Assembly (NCBI RefSeq): GCF_900454495.1
Contig: NZ_UGSI01000001.1
Coordinates: 1,612,001 to 1,676,000, forward strand
Direction: 5' to 3'
Source: Paenibacillus macerans
GTDB taxonomy: Bacteria; Bacillota; Bacilli; Paenibacillales; Paenibacillaceae
DNA length: 64,000 nucleotides
Shown here: positions 26,184 through 34,153 of the stretch, piece by piece
How the letters are laid out: every line of letters starts with the position of its first letter
How positions within the stretch are numbered: position 1 is the stretch's first letter
Notes under the pieces: generated by a model
What the model saw: only the letters and a program-made list of their open reading frames with translations
What the model was told of the DNA's origin: nothing
Databases searched by the model: none
Made by a program: the position numbers and the translations under genes

Positions 26184-27058
26184 TCATGTTTTTTCTGATT
26201 CTTGTCCAAGCAGAAAGCTGCGCAAAGCTTCTTTCTTTTGTTGCATTTCTTTATAGCCTTGCATATACAATTCCTCAAGAACCTGCTTGTTGCGTTCCAT
26301 TCTCCCGGCGATTAGCGGTTTCTCGGGGCAAATGAGAAAAACATCCCGATTCATATCCATTTTTTGAATATCCTGAGTTGTCCGATTATATATTTCATGC
26401 CTGTTCTTCAGCAATTTGATTAACTCCGGATACTGCCTGAATAATCGGCGGTATACCCATCCGAGGCAGCTGGGTTTCTTGATGTATCCCCGGTTTCTTG
26501 TCAAAATGACAACATTTCTCCTGTATCCCCGCTCGATGGACGGCTTGATGGGGATCGGATCGGCTACGCCTCCATCAACCAGAAGCTTGCCTTCAAAGGC
26601 AACGCTTGGAGCAAGAACAGGCAAACTGCTTGAAGCGCGGACGAGCGTGAACAGAATTTCAGGCGATGGAAAGGCGTCATGATAGACGGCCGATCCCGTT
26701 AGAATGTCTGTGGTGCTGATCAGAAGTTTGACTCCGCGCGGAAATCAAAGGGCGCCGCCTTCTCCGGAACGAGTTGAAACAGCAAGTCCATTCGAAACAA
26801 TTCTTTATGGGTCATCATCCGCTTGAACGAGATAATCCGGTAGTTGTCCGCCAAATAGTTGTAGGCCTCGTAAATCTGACCTCTCTGTTCAGAAATAAAA
26901 TAACTGCCGATCAATGCGCTGGAGGAAGTCGAGGCGACCAGCGGAAACTTCAAGCCCCAATCGCTTAAGCAATCCAGGACTCCCGCCGTATACATGCCTC
27001 TCATCCCCCCACCTTCCAGAATGAGGCCTACGTCATTCTCTATTCTTGTCAACGGCAC
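26184..27058 (-). pseudogene. Patatin-like phospholipase, frameshifted
   Basis: The first part (GTG or TTG start) encodes LILEGGGMRGMYTAGVLDCL and ASTSSSALIGSYFIS, where the usual GxSxG nucleophile elbow reads ASTSSSA. After DFRAES the frame hits a stop, while the +1-shifted frame continues GVKLLISTTDILTGSAVYHD through LPVLAPSVAFEGKLLVDGGV with the catalytic DGG motif. One base lost in CGCGCGG near 26730 explains the break. The joined protein would be ~290 residues, normal for YlbK/RssA-like patatins. Also odd is the altered elbow (GxSxG normally), which would disable catalysis even without the frameshift. Confidence 0.75.
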
Positions 27059-27506
27059 CTCTCCCCTGAGTGTTCATTTCGCTGAATACTAGATATTTGA
27101 TAAACATAAAGCTGGAAATCGAGGAGATCGCCCCCGCGATTCCCAATGCCGCATTGTAGCGAATCCAATTCGGCAAACCGAGGGGGGCGAGCAGATCGTT
27201 CACGGTCAGGAAAGCAAAATAGTTAATTCCCAGACTTGCAAGCGACTGGATAAAAAATCTAAATCGCTGCCTCTTCGTTCCTCTCGCTAAGCCTTTGAAC
27301 GTGACTCTTGAGTTCCAGAAGTAGCTGTTCAGCACGGCCATGACATAGGAGACCGCATTAAACATCCCCAACAAGACTTCGCTTGGGTCCGGTTGAATAA
27401 AGAGCAGGCTGTTCATCGTTGCTACCGCTACTGCCGTATTCAGCAAGGCGATGCATGCAAACTGAACGAATTGCTTAATATTCCGCCGCTTTATCGCATT
27501 CTCCAT
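27033..27506 (-). CDS. GtrA family membrane protein
   Basis: A 157-residue protein with four hydrophobic segments (QFACIALLNTAVAVATMNSL, FNAVSYVMAVLNSYFWNSRV, FIQSLASLGINYFAFLTV, and a final helix to FMFIKYLVF). NSYFWNSRVTFK and KYLVF are GtrA hallmarks. GtrA proteins help move or present polyprenyl-linked sugars in glycan and teichoic-acid decoration. The start ATG overlaps the stop of the glycosyltransferase by one base (TGATG), and the patatin start lies inside its last codons, so this is one tightly coupled operon. A longer upstream frame was rejected for lack of a ribosome site. Confidence 0.85.
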   Translation of the reverse strand: MENAIKRRNIKQFVQFACIALLNTAVAVATMNSLLFIQPDPSEVLLGMFNAVSYVMAVLNSYFWNSRVTFKGLARGTKRQRFRFFIQSLASLGINYFAFLTVNDLLAPLGLPNWIRYNAALGIAGAISSISSFMFIKYLVFSEMNTQGRGAVDKNRE

Positions 27507-28630
27507 CAGCCCCGTTCGTTTCCCTTCTTTGCCGTTTGCCGATAATAGTCCAGAGCCTGCTCTGCGACTTCCTTCCATCCTTTCCCCATACTCGCTTGAT
27601 AAGCCGCAGCTGACATGGCGTCTCTCGTCATCTTGTCTTCAAACCGGCATACTGCGGCAATAAATCCATCATGATCGCCCGGGTCGAACAAAAGACCGGT
27701 GCTTTCGTGATTGATCTGCTCGCAGGTCGGTCCGCTTCTCGCTGCAACGACAGGCAGACCGGACGCCATCGCTTCAAGCAGAACCAGCCCCAACGTTTCG
27801 GTGGTGGACGGAAAAACGAAAACATCGGAGGAAGCAAACACTGCGGCAAGCTCCTGACCGTACAAGAAACCTGTGAAAAGCGTATCGGTACCGGAAAAAT
27901 GTTTTTCCAGAGCGCTGCGGTGCGGCCCGTCGCCAACGATCACCAACACGAATTGATCGGAGGCATCGAATATATCCCGTAATTTTTCGATTTCCTTTTC
28001 TGCCGCAAGTCTGCCCACATATAGCAAAATTTTCTTGTCAGGAAATCCTTGGGACAATCGTTCCCGCACGCTTGCATCGTACCGTTCGGGGTGAAATAAT
28101 TGGCTGTCCACACCGCGGCCCCATAACTTCACATTGCGAAATTTGCGTTTCATCAACTCTTCACGAACCGTTCGGGATGTGCACAAATTGATCGATGCCC
28201 GGTTGTGCAGCAGACGCAAGTACAGCCATAGAAGCCCTCTCATGAAAGGAAGCCCGTAAAAGTCCAGATACCGTGAAAGATTCGTATGGTAAGAAGCCAG
28301 CAAGGGAATGCCCAATTTCTTCGCGTAATATACGCCGGCAGCGCCAAGCAACGCCGGATTGACGACGTGTACGATATCAGGACCGTATTCCTTCAGCAGC
28401 ATGCCGACTTTACGGCTAGGCAATGCGAATTTTTTGGTGCGATAAAAAGGAAGCGTGCTTGTCGGCAGTCCCTGAATGCGGGCAGCGCCGAATCGCGATA
28501 CGCCTAAATCAGGCGCTATAATCGTTACCTCATGTCCGGCTTCCAGGTAATGCTGTATGGACGCCGTTAAGCGTGTAACAATTCCATCGGTCGATGGAAG
28601 AAAGGTTTCTGTCACGATTGCAATTCTCAT
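27506..28630 (-). CDS. GT4 glycosyltransferase (SqdX/MgtA-like)
   Basis: A 374-residue glycosyltransferase with MRIAIVTETFLPSTDGIVTR and EAGHEVTIIAPD at the N-terminus, HVVNPALLGAAGVYYAKKLG, SYHTNLSRYLDFYG, WGRGVDSQLFHP, ILLYVGRLAAEKEIEKL, GDGPHRSALE and the C-terminal donor motif FPSTTETLGLVLLEAMASGLPVV. The start follows GAGGAGGGGCTGG. SqdX (UDP-sulfoquinovose:diacylglycerol transferase) and mannosyl/glucosyl lipid transferases share these motifs. With a SqdB-like gene in the same operon, a SqdX role is the best guess, but the donor cannot be fixed from sequence. Confidence 0.85.
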   Translation of the reverse strand: MRIAIVTETFLPSTDGIVTRLTASIQHYLEAGHEVTIIAPDLGVSRFGAARIQGLPTSTLPFYRTKKFALPSRKVGMLLKEYGPDIVHVVNPALLGAAGVYYAKKLGIPLLASYHTNLSRYLDFYGLPFMRGLLWLYLRLLHNRASINLCTSRTVREELMKRKFRNVKLWGRGVDSQLFHPERYDASVRERLSQGFPDKKILLYVGRLAAEKEIEKLRDIFDASDQFVLVIVGDGPHRSALEKHFSGTDTLFTGFLYGQELAAVFASSDVFVFPSTTETLGLVLLEAMASGLPVVAARSGPTCEQINHESTGLLFDPGDHDGFIAAVCRFEDKMTRDAMSAAAYQASMGKGWKEVAEQALDYYRQTAKKGNERG

Positions 28631-28641
28631 CCAGCCCCTCC

Positions 28642-29355
28642 TCAGGTTTTGTTGAAGCGATAGCCGGCGCCCCACACGGTATCGATATATTGCGGATTGC
28701 TGCTATCCTTCTCGATTTTCGACCTGATTCGGTTGATGTGCACCGTGACGGTCGCATTGTCGCCAATATAATCGCCTCCCCAGATTCGTTCGAAGAGCTT
28801 CTCCTTGGAGAACACGATATTGGGATGACTGGAAAGAAACAGCAGCAGCTCAAATTCCCGGGTGGTAAGCTTCACCTCTTCCCCTCGGACAAATACTTTG
28901 TAACCCTGTGGTACGATGTACAGATCCTCTACCGCAATGACTTCCTCAGTTTCTTTTGGTAAAGCCCCCCTTTCTTTGCTTCCGCTTGTCAACCGTTCAT
29001 AGCGAGCAAGATGTGATTTTACTCTCGCCACAAGTTCTGCCGGATCGAATGGCTTCGATATATAATCATCCGCGCCCAGCCCCAATCCCCTGATGCGATC
29101 TACAGATTCAGTTTTGGCCGTCACCAATAAGATGGGCACATCGTAAACATTGCGAATTTCCTTGCATAATTCAAATCCATCTTTAAACGGCATCATGACG
29201 TCCAACAACAGCAAATCGTATCGCTTGGCTTTCATCATATCAAGGGCCGTAACGCCGTCGGGAGCAATTTCCGCCTTAATATGATGGATCTCCAGATAAT
29301 CCCTTTCGATAGCGGCTATCTCTTTGTCATCTTCAACAATTAACACACACTTCAT
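28642..29355 (-). CDS. OmpR family response regulator
   Basis: A 237-residue regulator. The receiver domain has MKCVLIVEDDKEIAAIERDY, the phosphoacceptor Asp in YDLLLLDVMMPFKDG (about 53), Thr in LLVTAKTE and Lys in ADDYISKPFD. The winged-helix domain has EVKLTTREFELLLFLSSHPN, ATVTVHINRIRSKIE and ends VWGAGYRFNKT. Its ATG overlaps the kinase stop (ATGA). The glycosyltransferase starts only 11 bases after its stop, so the two-component pair and the lipid-glycosylation genes form one transcript. This suggests autogenous control in response to an envelope or nutrient signal. Confidence 0.92.
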   Translation of the reverse strand: MKCVLIVEDDKEIAAIERDYLEIHHIKAEIAPDGVTALDMMKAKRYDLLLLDVMMPFKDGFELCKEIRNVYDVPILLVTAKTESVDRIRGLGLGADDYISKPFDPAELVARVKSHLARYERLTSGSKERGALPKETEEVIAVEDLYIVPQGYKVFVRGEEVKLTTREFELLLFLSSHPNIVFSKEKLFERIWGGDYIGDNATVTVHINRIRSKIEKDSSNPQYIDTVWGAGYRFNKT

Positions 29356-30794
29356 GGGTTCACCTCCTCCACCGGAAGTTCAATGATAATCGCCAGTCCA
29401 TTCTTACTCTCAGCTGAGATGCTTCCGCCATTGGCAACCACGATTCTTTTCGCAATCGCCAGCCCAAGTCCGCTTCCCTGCGTGGCAGGATTGCGCGACT
29501 CATCTCCCCGGTAAAAGCTGTCAAACAGCCGATTCAGCTGTTCCGCAGATACTCCTGCCCCGTCGTCCTGTATACAAATGATCACTTGACCGTCCTGCTC
29601 GAACATCGTAACGGTAATGTGGAGCTTTTGGTTCGAATTGTGCTTGATGCTGTTATCGAGTATATTCGTGATGGCGCGTGTCATCTGCTCTCCGTCCATC
29701 CACACTTTCTGATCGGTACAGCTGCTATTCAGGGTCAGAACGGCATTGCCTTTCTCCAAGTCGTATTCCAGCGAATCCAGCAGCGTAACGATGAAATTCT
29801 GAATGGAAACCGATTTGAACGTATAAGGGAACGTGTCGGTTTCAAGCCTTGAGAATAAAAACAAGGAATTGATCAGGCTTTCGATTACGCAAGCTTTGCG
29901 ATAAACCACGTTCAAATATTCCTTTTGCTTATCGGGGGTTTTGGCAATATCATCTAACAATCCCTTAACATAGCTTTTGATGGAGGTAAGCGGCGTCCGA
30001 AGATCGTGGGAAATCCCGGCAAGCATTTCGTTTCTGTCCCGTTCATATTTCTCGTTCTTCTTCAAATTCGCTTTCAACTGATGTTGCATTTGATTAAAGG
30101 AGTCGCAGACCTTTTCCAATTCCTCGGCGCCTTGACAGGAAATATCCTGACTGAGGTCCCCCTCCTGAATGCGCTGCGCACCGTCACAAAGGTGGTTAAG
30201 CGGAACCATAATTTTCTCGATCATCTTATTGGCAAAATACAAGCTTACCAGTATGACCATAATGACGATGGCCGAAATGATGAGAATTGACATCATTGCA
30301 AATGCGACCGTATGGCCAGCTCCGTCTTCCCGATCGAAGAACCGCGCTATGACCAATGTAACCGGCGTCGTATCGGTCTCTATCCTATTCCACCAAAGAT
30401 ATAAGTCGTCATCCGGAACCCAAAGCGATTGATTGGCCGTATATAGATGGTCCTGGGAAAGGTATTTGGAAATATGTGAATATTCCTTATCTCTCATGTT
30501 CGTAAACAGCGTTTGTCCGCCCTGTTTGGCATAAACAAAATATTTCTTGTCGGCGAATCGATTCATCAACTCGTTCTGAACCTCCGCCTGTTCCGAAATC
30601 CCGTTCATGTCGACTCCATCCATAATGCTCATCATTTCGAGAAAGGTTTCGTTCATCGGACCAATCTCTTTAGAATCCGTAGAGAAGAGTGCCTTCACAA
30701 TGAAGACGAATATGGAGCCGATAATCAGCATGGCGACAAGCGGAATCACAACCATCAACAGATTGTAATTGAATAATCTCTTCTTTATCGTCAC
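29352..30794 (-). CDS. Sensor histidine kinase of the lipid-glycosylation operon
   Basis: A 480-residue kinase from a GTG start seven bases after GGGAGA. It has two transmembrane helices (about 10-35 and 165-188) around a ~130-residue extracellular sensor domain, a HAMP linker (NKMIEKIMVPLNHLCDGAQR), the phosphoacceptor ISHDLRTPLTSIKSYVKGLL (His near 258), and a HATPase domain with ILDNSIKHNSNQK, IQDDGAGVS and GSGLGLAIAKRIVVANGGSI. The extracellular domain is not a recognised family. It is the first gene of the operon and thus its likely control point. Upstream, about 130 bases hold no obvious promoter consensus. Confidence 0.92.
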   Translation of the reverse strand: MTIKKRLFNYNLLMVVIPLVAMLIIGSIFVFIVKALFSTDSKEIGPMNETFLEMMSIMDGVDMNGISEQAEVQNELMNRFADKKYFVYAKQGGQTLFTNMRDKEYSHISKYLSQDHLYTANQSLWVPDDDLYLWWNRIETDTTPVTLVIARFFDREDGAGHTVAFAMMSILIISAIVIMVILVSLYFANKMIEKIMVPLNHLCDGAQRIQEGDLSQDISCQGAEELEKVCDSFNQMQHQLKANLKKNEKYERDRNEMLAGISHDLRTPLTSIKSYVKGLLDDIAKTPDKQKEYLNVVYRKACVIESLINSLFLFSRLETDTFPYTFKSVSIQNFIVTLLDSLEYDLEKGNAVLTLNSSCTDQKVWMDGEQMTRAITNILDNSIKHNSNQKLHITVTMFEQDGQVIICIQDDGAGVSAEQLNRLFDSFYRGDESRNPATQGSGLGLAIAKRIVVANGGSISAESKNGLAIIIELPVEEVNP

Positions 30795-30923
30795 TTAATG
30801 ATCTCCCTTATGTAAAATCGGCCAATAATCCAGTAATACTTTAATAAATCAAGGATAAAATACAGATCTAAATTCCAAAGGTAAAAGATATAAACATTTC
30901 ATAAACAATCGTCGTTCCTTTCA

Positions 30924-31020
30924 GATAATATTGGTATTCACGAAAATACCCCAACCTTAGATAACTCTTATCTTAGGCTGGGGCGTTTGTTGTCAGAGCT
31001 CCTTCCATGATTATACACCA
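30924..31020. repeat. Cassette-type repeat, hairpin variant, copy B
   Basis: ATAATATTGGTATTCACGAA, then the hairpin CCCAACCTTAGAT/ATCTTAGGCTGGG, then TGTTGTCAGAGCTCCTTCCA. This closely matches copy A at 23386. It lies at the 3' side of the minus-strand methyltransferase. Confidence 0.65.
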
Positions 31021-31093
31021 CTACCAAGGGACACATGCCAACTTAAAAACGGTGGCCCATCACTGACCTCAACTGCAGTTGTCTTCATATCTT

Positions 31094-31870
31094 TCAATAA
31101 ATCGGCTTTCTTGCCAAATATAAATCAATAGTATCGTTTAAATTAATCTGTCCACCGTAATCGTTAATTGTTTCTATCAATTCTTCTTCAAAAAGTATTC
31201 GTTTATCTTCCTGTAATGCCCTATGGTCTGAATAAGTTCTAAGAAGTGAAACGTAGTTTTGAGCATCAAATGTTCTTGTTTGATGATATAGCTTATAATT
31301 CACATCAATAAAACCATATCGTTTAATTGTATTGACCATTTCCAAACAGTGTTCTTCGCTGTGTACTACCGGTAGCTTTTTAGATGATGGTCTATATTTG
31401 TCATAGATTTTTTGCATTGCTATATGAAGGTCATTTTCTTTGGCTGGGAACGGACGATTCCAAAATAGTGCCAATACTCCGCCATTTCTCAAAAGTTGAT
31501 AGACTTTTGTATATCCTATTTCTTCCGGTATCCAATGAAAAGCGGTTGCAGAATAAATTAAATCAAAGTGATTCTTGTCAAGAACGACACTTTCAAAATC
31601 ATGATTTATAACATTGAAATTAGCAAATTTTGAAAACTTCTGATCTGAAAATTTCGCTAAATCTTCCCCAAGTTCTACGGCCGTAACCTTGCATCCGGTA
31701 TTCAAAAAAGGTAAAGTGGCCTGGCCTGTCCCTATACCTATTTCAAGAGCTGTTTTACTATTATCTAAGTTTGAAAACTGAATCACATCATGAAACAGTT
31801 CTTCTATATACGTTGGCCGCATTTTGTCATAATTTAACACATCTTCATTAAACGTTAGGCGTAAATCCAT
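31094..31870 (-). CDS. Class I SAM-dependent methyltransferase
   Basis: A 258-residue methyltransferase. After MDLRLTFNEDVLNYDKMRPT it has motif I TALEIGIGTGQATLPF (about 42-55), VTAVELGEDLAKFS, HFDLIYSATAFHWIPEEIGY and LRNGGVLALFWNRPFP. The sequence MRPTYIEELF and the HW after the post-I strand are typical of UbiE/Tam-like small-molecule methyltransferases in Bacilli. The substrate is unknown. Repeat elements lie on both sides, and base composition is AT-richer than the neighbouring operon, consistent with acquired cargo. Confidence 0.85.
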   Translation of the reverse strand: MDLRLTFNEDVLNYDKMRPTYIEELFHDVIQFSNLDNSKTALEIGIGTGQATLPFLNTGCKVTAVELGEDLAKFSDQKFSKFANFNVINHDFESVVLDKNHFDLIYSATAFHWIPEEIGYTKVYQLLRNGGVLALFWNRPFPAKENDLHIAMQKIYDKYRPSSKKLPVVHSEEHCLEMVNTIKRYGFIDVNYKLYHQTRTFDAQNYVSLLRTYSDHRALQEDKRILFEEELIETINDYGGQINLNDTIDLYLARKPIY

Positions 31871-31902
31871 CTATTACCCCCCTCAAAATATAAATTTGAT
31901 TT

Positions 31903-31930
31903 CTGATAACGTTCTTGTATTCACGAAACG
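31903..31930. repeat. Cassette-type repeat, left end
   Basis: CTGATAACGTTCTTGTATTC followed by ACGAAACG, the conserved left end of the family. It forms the last codons of the truncated GNAT gene. Confidence 0.6.
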
Positions 31931-32195
31931 GCCAGACTAACTGCGCTTGCGCAGATTCTTTATATTCAATCCCCCATGGACCGACTTTCTCTGATGCATA
32001 TCGGTTAAGAATAAAATCAATAAATCCCTTCGTATCATCCTTACTTTTGTGGTATTCCCATGTTGTATACCTTGATACTTCTGGCACGGAACAATATTCA
32101 TACATGTCTTCAATATCTAAGTAAGTTATAGGCCTCAACAATATCCTATCCGTTTCAAGAATCGGGAAGTTTTCAAAATAATCTTCTATCCGCAT
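31931..32195 (-). pseudogene. GNAT acetyltransferase, C-terminus lost to a repeat
   Basis: The frame starts MRIEDYFENFPILETDRILL and continues RPITYLDIEDMYEYCSVPEV and SRYTTWEYHKSKDDTKGFID, the N-terminal half of a RimJ/RimL-type acetyltransferase. After GPWGIEYKESAQAQLVWPF it runs directly into a cassette-type repeat end. The acetyl-CoA binding motif (R/Q-x-x-G-x-G/A) and the whole C-terminal half are missing, so it cannot be active. A full enzyme would have ~180 residues against ~90 native ones here. Confidence 0.75.
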
Positions 32196-32221
32196 GAATT
32201 CACCTCATAAAATAGATTATG

Positions 32222-32300
32222 CCCAGAGCTTCTTCCATGATTATACATCTGAGAACCGAGGGGACAGTAATCCCGATGCGAGAATACGGTGTTATAGGAT
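32222..32300. repeat. Cassette-type repeat, right part
   Basis: CCCAGAGCTTCTTCCATGAT with TATACATC matches copy B (CAGAGCTCCTTCCATGATTATACACC). It ends GCGAGAATACGGTGTTATAG, a variant of the right end GCGTGAATACAGTGTT. Confidence 0.55.
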
Positions 32301-32322
32301 GTACCTGCCCACTTGAATTGCC

Positions 32323-32522
32323 CTACACTTCTACTATTCCAACTGCGGTATATGGATAATCAATCTGCTTCTTCACAACATTGGCCGCTTCCGTTCCAGC
32401 AAACAATTCAACAATAAATAGTCCTAAATCAATTGATGTTGTAACTCCTCCAGCGGTTTGTATACAGTTCGCTTCCTGAAATGTTTTTATAATTTCTTTG
32501 TTTAATCTTTTCCTAGCCCTAT
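32323..32522 (-). pseudogene. DJ-1/PfpI family C-terminal fragment
   Basis: A minus-strand frame without a start reads ARKRLNKEIIKTFQEANCIQ, TAGGVTTSIDLGLFIVELFA, GTEAANVVKKQIDYPYTAVG, IVEV, stop. TAGGVT(A/S)SIDLGL is diagnostic of the C-terminal part of DJ-1/PfpI (ThiJ-like) proteins. The first two thirds, with the nucleophilic Cys elbow, are gone. As with neighbouring genes, its 3' end stands next to a repeat right end. Confidence 0.65.
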
Positions 32523-32542
32523 AGATATGGTATCATTTGTAT

Positions 32543-32656
32543 AAGAAAACCGAGTGCGGTGAACACTCGGCTATACAATTGGCTTGGATGGGTTATTCCC
32601 TTCTAAGTCCAGGCAATAAAAACCCACCTCTGGCGCTAACCTTTGGGTGGGTTTTT
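32543..32656 (+). ncRNA. Candidate antisense antitoxin RNA of a type I toxin
   Basis: An extended -10 box TGGTATCAT (32528-32536) would start a plus-strand RNA near 32543. It begins with a stable hairpin CCGAGTG..CACTCGG and runs to the shared terminator that overlaps the 3' end of the toxin gene, giving 3'-end antisense overlap as in the Fst, TxpA and BsrG systems. The start is predicted from the promoter match only. Confidence 0.5.
32618..32656. terminator. Bidirectional terminator shared by toxin and antisense RNA
   Basis: AAAAACCCACC / GGTGGGTTTTT form an 11-bp stem with flanking A and T runs. The distal arm overlaps the toxin stop codon. Confidence 0.85.
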
Positions 32657-32750
32657 ACTTTCTCTTGTTGTTCGAGTTGATGTACGTTAAAAGTGCAAGG
32701 ATAAACATTCCGAATAGAAACATGATATGCAATGCATCTTTAACCTCCAT
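32655..32750 (-). CDS. Holin-like type I toxin (31 aa)
   Basis: A 31-residue peptide starts MEVKDALHIMFLFGMFILAL and ends LTYINSNNKRK: a short polar head, one transmembrane helix (about 8-23) and a positively charged tail. This is the layout of the putative holin-like toxins (TxpA/BsrG/Fst-type) of Bacillota, which insert in the membrane. A perfect AAAGGAGGTGA stands five bases before the ATG and an extended -10 lies ~60 bases upstream. The bidirectional terminator at its stop and the convergent promoter opposite support a toxin-antisense pair. Too short for most automatic gene callers. Confidence 0.75.
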   Translation of the reverse strand: MEVKDALHIMFLFGMFILALLTYINSNNKRK

Positions 32751-32808
32751 GGTCTCACCTCCTTTCGAAGGGAAACCATGCCCACCCAAGATTCAATTGT
32801 ACTTCCTC

Positions 32809-32817
32809 ATTCTACCA
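32809..32817 (-). promoter_or_regulatory. Extended -10 promoter of the toxin mRNA
   Basis: On the minus strand TGGTAGAAT matches TGnTATAAT with one mismatch, about 60 bases before the toxin start. The two promoters of the locus thus share the extended -10 type. Confidence 0.45.
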
Positions 32818-32890
32818 TAATGTCCCAACAATTGATAGAATGTTCGTTCGCCTTTCTCTTTATACAGCTAAATTTGAGCCTTGCCTATAT

Positions 32891-33310
32891 TCATTCTGAA
32901 ATGACTTTAATGGTCTCATTATCTTGCGTAGTACCATCGCTGCCTAAGGTTTGAATAGCAATGCGGTCGTGAAAAGTCCGGCTGCCGAAGTTCCATGTCA
33001 AAGACCAGCCGTCACTTCCATCTTTATCATAACCAATAAGCTCTCTTTCCCCCCATGTTTCCGTACCTGTCGGAGTAATCCAAAATAGAACGGTATCGAT
33101 GTTTTTAGCCTTCACGTCAATGGTCATCGTATTCACATCTTTCGGGATAATCCACCAACCGGCATTCTTGGGCAAATCCGTGGATACCTCCAAAATCTTG
33201 GCCTTCTCGTCCATGACTTGAGATTCTTCTGATACGTTTTGGTGATTGTTACATGCAGATAACAGTAAAGTGAATAAAAGGCATATACCAGCGAAACTCA
33301 TTCTCGTCAT
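32891..33310 (-). CDS. Small lipoprotein, unknown function
   Basis: A 139-residue protein with a lipoprotein signal: MTRMSFAGICLLFTLLLSAC, lipobox LSAC with the lipidated Cys at 20. The mature part contains NAGWWIIPKDVNTMTIDVKA, VLFWITPTGTETWGERELIG, DGWSLTWNFGSRTFHDRIAI and ends with beta-strand-like sequence, suggesting a small immunoglobulin-like fold anchored on the outer face of the membrane. Similar lipoproteins are common singletons in Paenibacillus. A decayed fragment of a paralogue (NAGWWIVPK) lies at 40.94-41.0 kb. No partner gene is evident. Confidence 0.75.
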   Translation of the reverse strand: MTRMSFAGICLLFTLLLSACNNHQNVSEESQVMDEKAKILEVSTDLPKNAGWWIIPKDVNTMTIDVKAKNIDTVLFWITPTGTETWGERELIGYDKDGSDGWSLTWNFGSRTFHDRIAIQTLGSDGTTQDNETIKVISE

Positions 33311-33563
33311 AATTTCCCTCCATTAAATTTTTAAGAACAGCAAAATTATGATATCATCGAAAAACCGTCAAACCTTATAAAAGCGTTTGACGGCTCGCTA
33401 CAGATGATAAGTTAGTATTCACCCACTTGAATATAATCATCACTTTTATCGGAGAAGCTGTATTAATAGCTTAAAATAGTATAGTAATCATATTCAGGGT
33501 AGTTTGTAAATTTAACCAATTACCAGTTAAATATGCTTCATACTGGGCTAATTTTCCATTCAA

Positions 33564-33914
33564 CTACTTTTCGCCATGAATCTTTTCCAGGTGATCCTCT
33601 CCCCAATAGCATAAATGGTCTAGCGCGGGTTTTAATCCCCAGCCGTAAGCTGTTAACTCATACTCCACTTTAGGGGGAATCTCATTATAAACCTTTCGTG
33701 TAACGATCTCATCCTTTTCCAGGCCTCTAAGCTGAGTGATCAGCATTTTTTGCGTAATGCCGGGCATTAACCGACGAAGCTCAGAAGTTCGTTTCCGTCC
33801 AGTCATCAAATGATAGATGATTAAAGGCTTCCATTTCCCTCCCATTACTTCTAATGCCGCCTCCACTCCAAGTTGATACTTCTTTTGAACGCTATTTTTC
33901 ATCTGTTCAGTCAT
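33564..33914 (-). CDS. HxlR family regulator
   Basis: A 116-residue winged-helix protein: ALEVMGGKWKPLIIYHLMTG, RKRTSELRRLMPGITQKMLI, TQLRGLEKDEIVTRKVYNEI, PPKVEYELTAYGWGLKPALD. These are diagnostic for HxlR/YodB/HypR proteins. It lacks the N-terminal redox Cys of YodB, since the N-terminus MTEQMKNSVQKKYQLGVEAA has none; the only Cys is late (LCYWGEDH). GGAGG lies eight bases before the ATG. It is divergent from a quinone-reductase-like gene, the classical HxlR target pairing, so it probably controls that gene. Confidence 0.9.
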   Translation of the reverse strand: MTEQMKNSVQKKYQLGVEAALEVMGGKWKPLIIYHLMTGRKRTSELRRLMPGITQKMLITQLRGLEKDEIVTRKVYNEIPPKVEYELTAYGWGLKPALDHLCYWGEDHLEKIHGEK

Positions 33915-34006
33915 CGCTTAATCCTCCGTTAAAAGGATAAGTTTGCTTAGAACAACCAATCACTTCCATCCGTTACTCAGGCCAGTTTTCAGGGAATGCA
34001 GCTAGG

Positions 34007-34067
34007 GTACTTCCATGTTCCTATGGCACCTGTATCTTCCTATAGAACTTAAAAGTGCGTACTTCCA
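34007..34067. promoter_or_regulatory. Direct repeat GTACTTCCA in the HxlR/quinone reductase divergon
   Basis: GTACTTCCA occurs twice 52 bases apart, about five helical turns, between the two divergent genes. It could be a HxlR binding site. No biochemical motif is matched. Confidence 0.3.
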
Positions 34068-34153
34068 GTTCATTTTCCTACTGTTTATAATAGCATCAGC
34101 CACTCCTCATGGCTAGAAATGAGCTGCTCAAGAAAGGTAGTGAAAATACAAGC

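Noticed and set aside
33365..33393. Hairpin CCGTCAAAC/GTTTGACGG as a terminator
   Set aside because: No T-run on either side and far from any stop codon; may be structural only.
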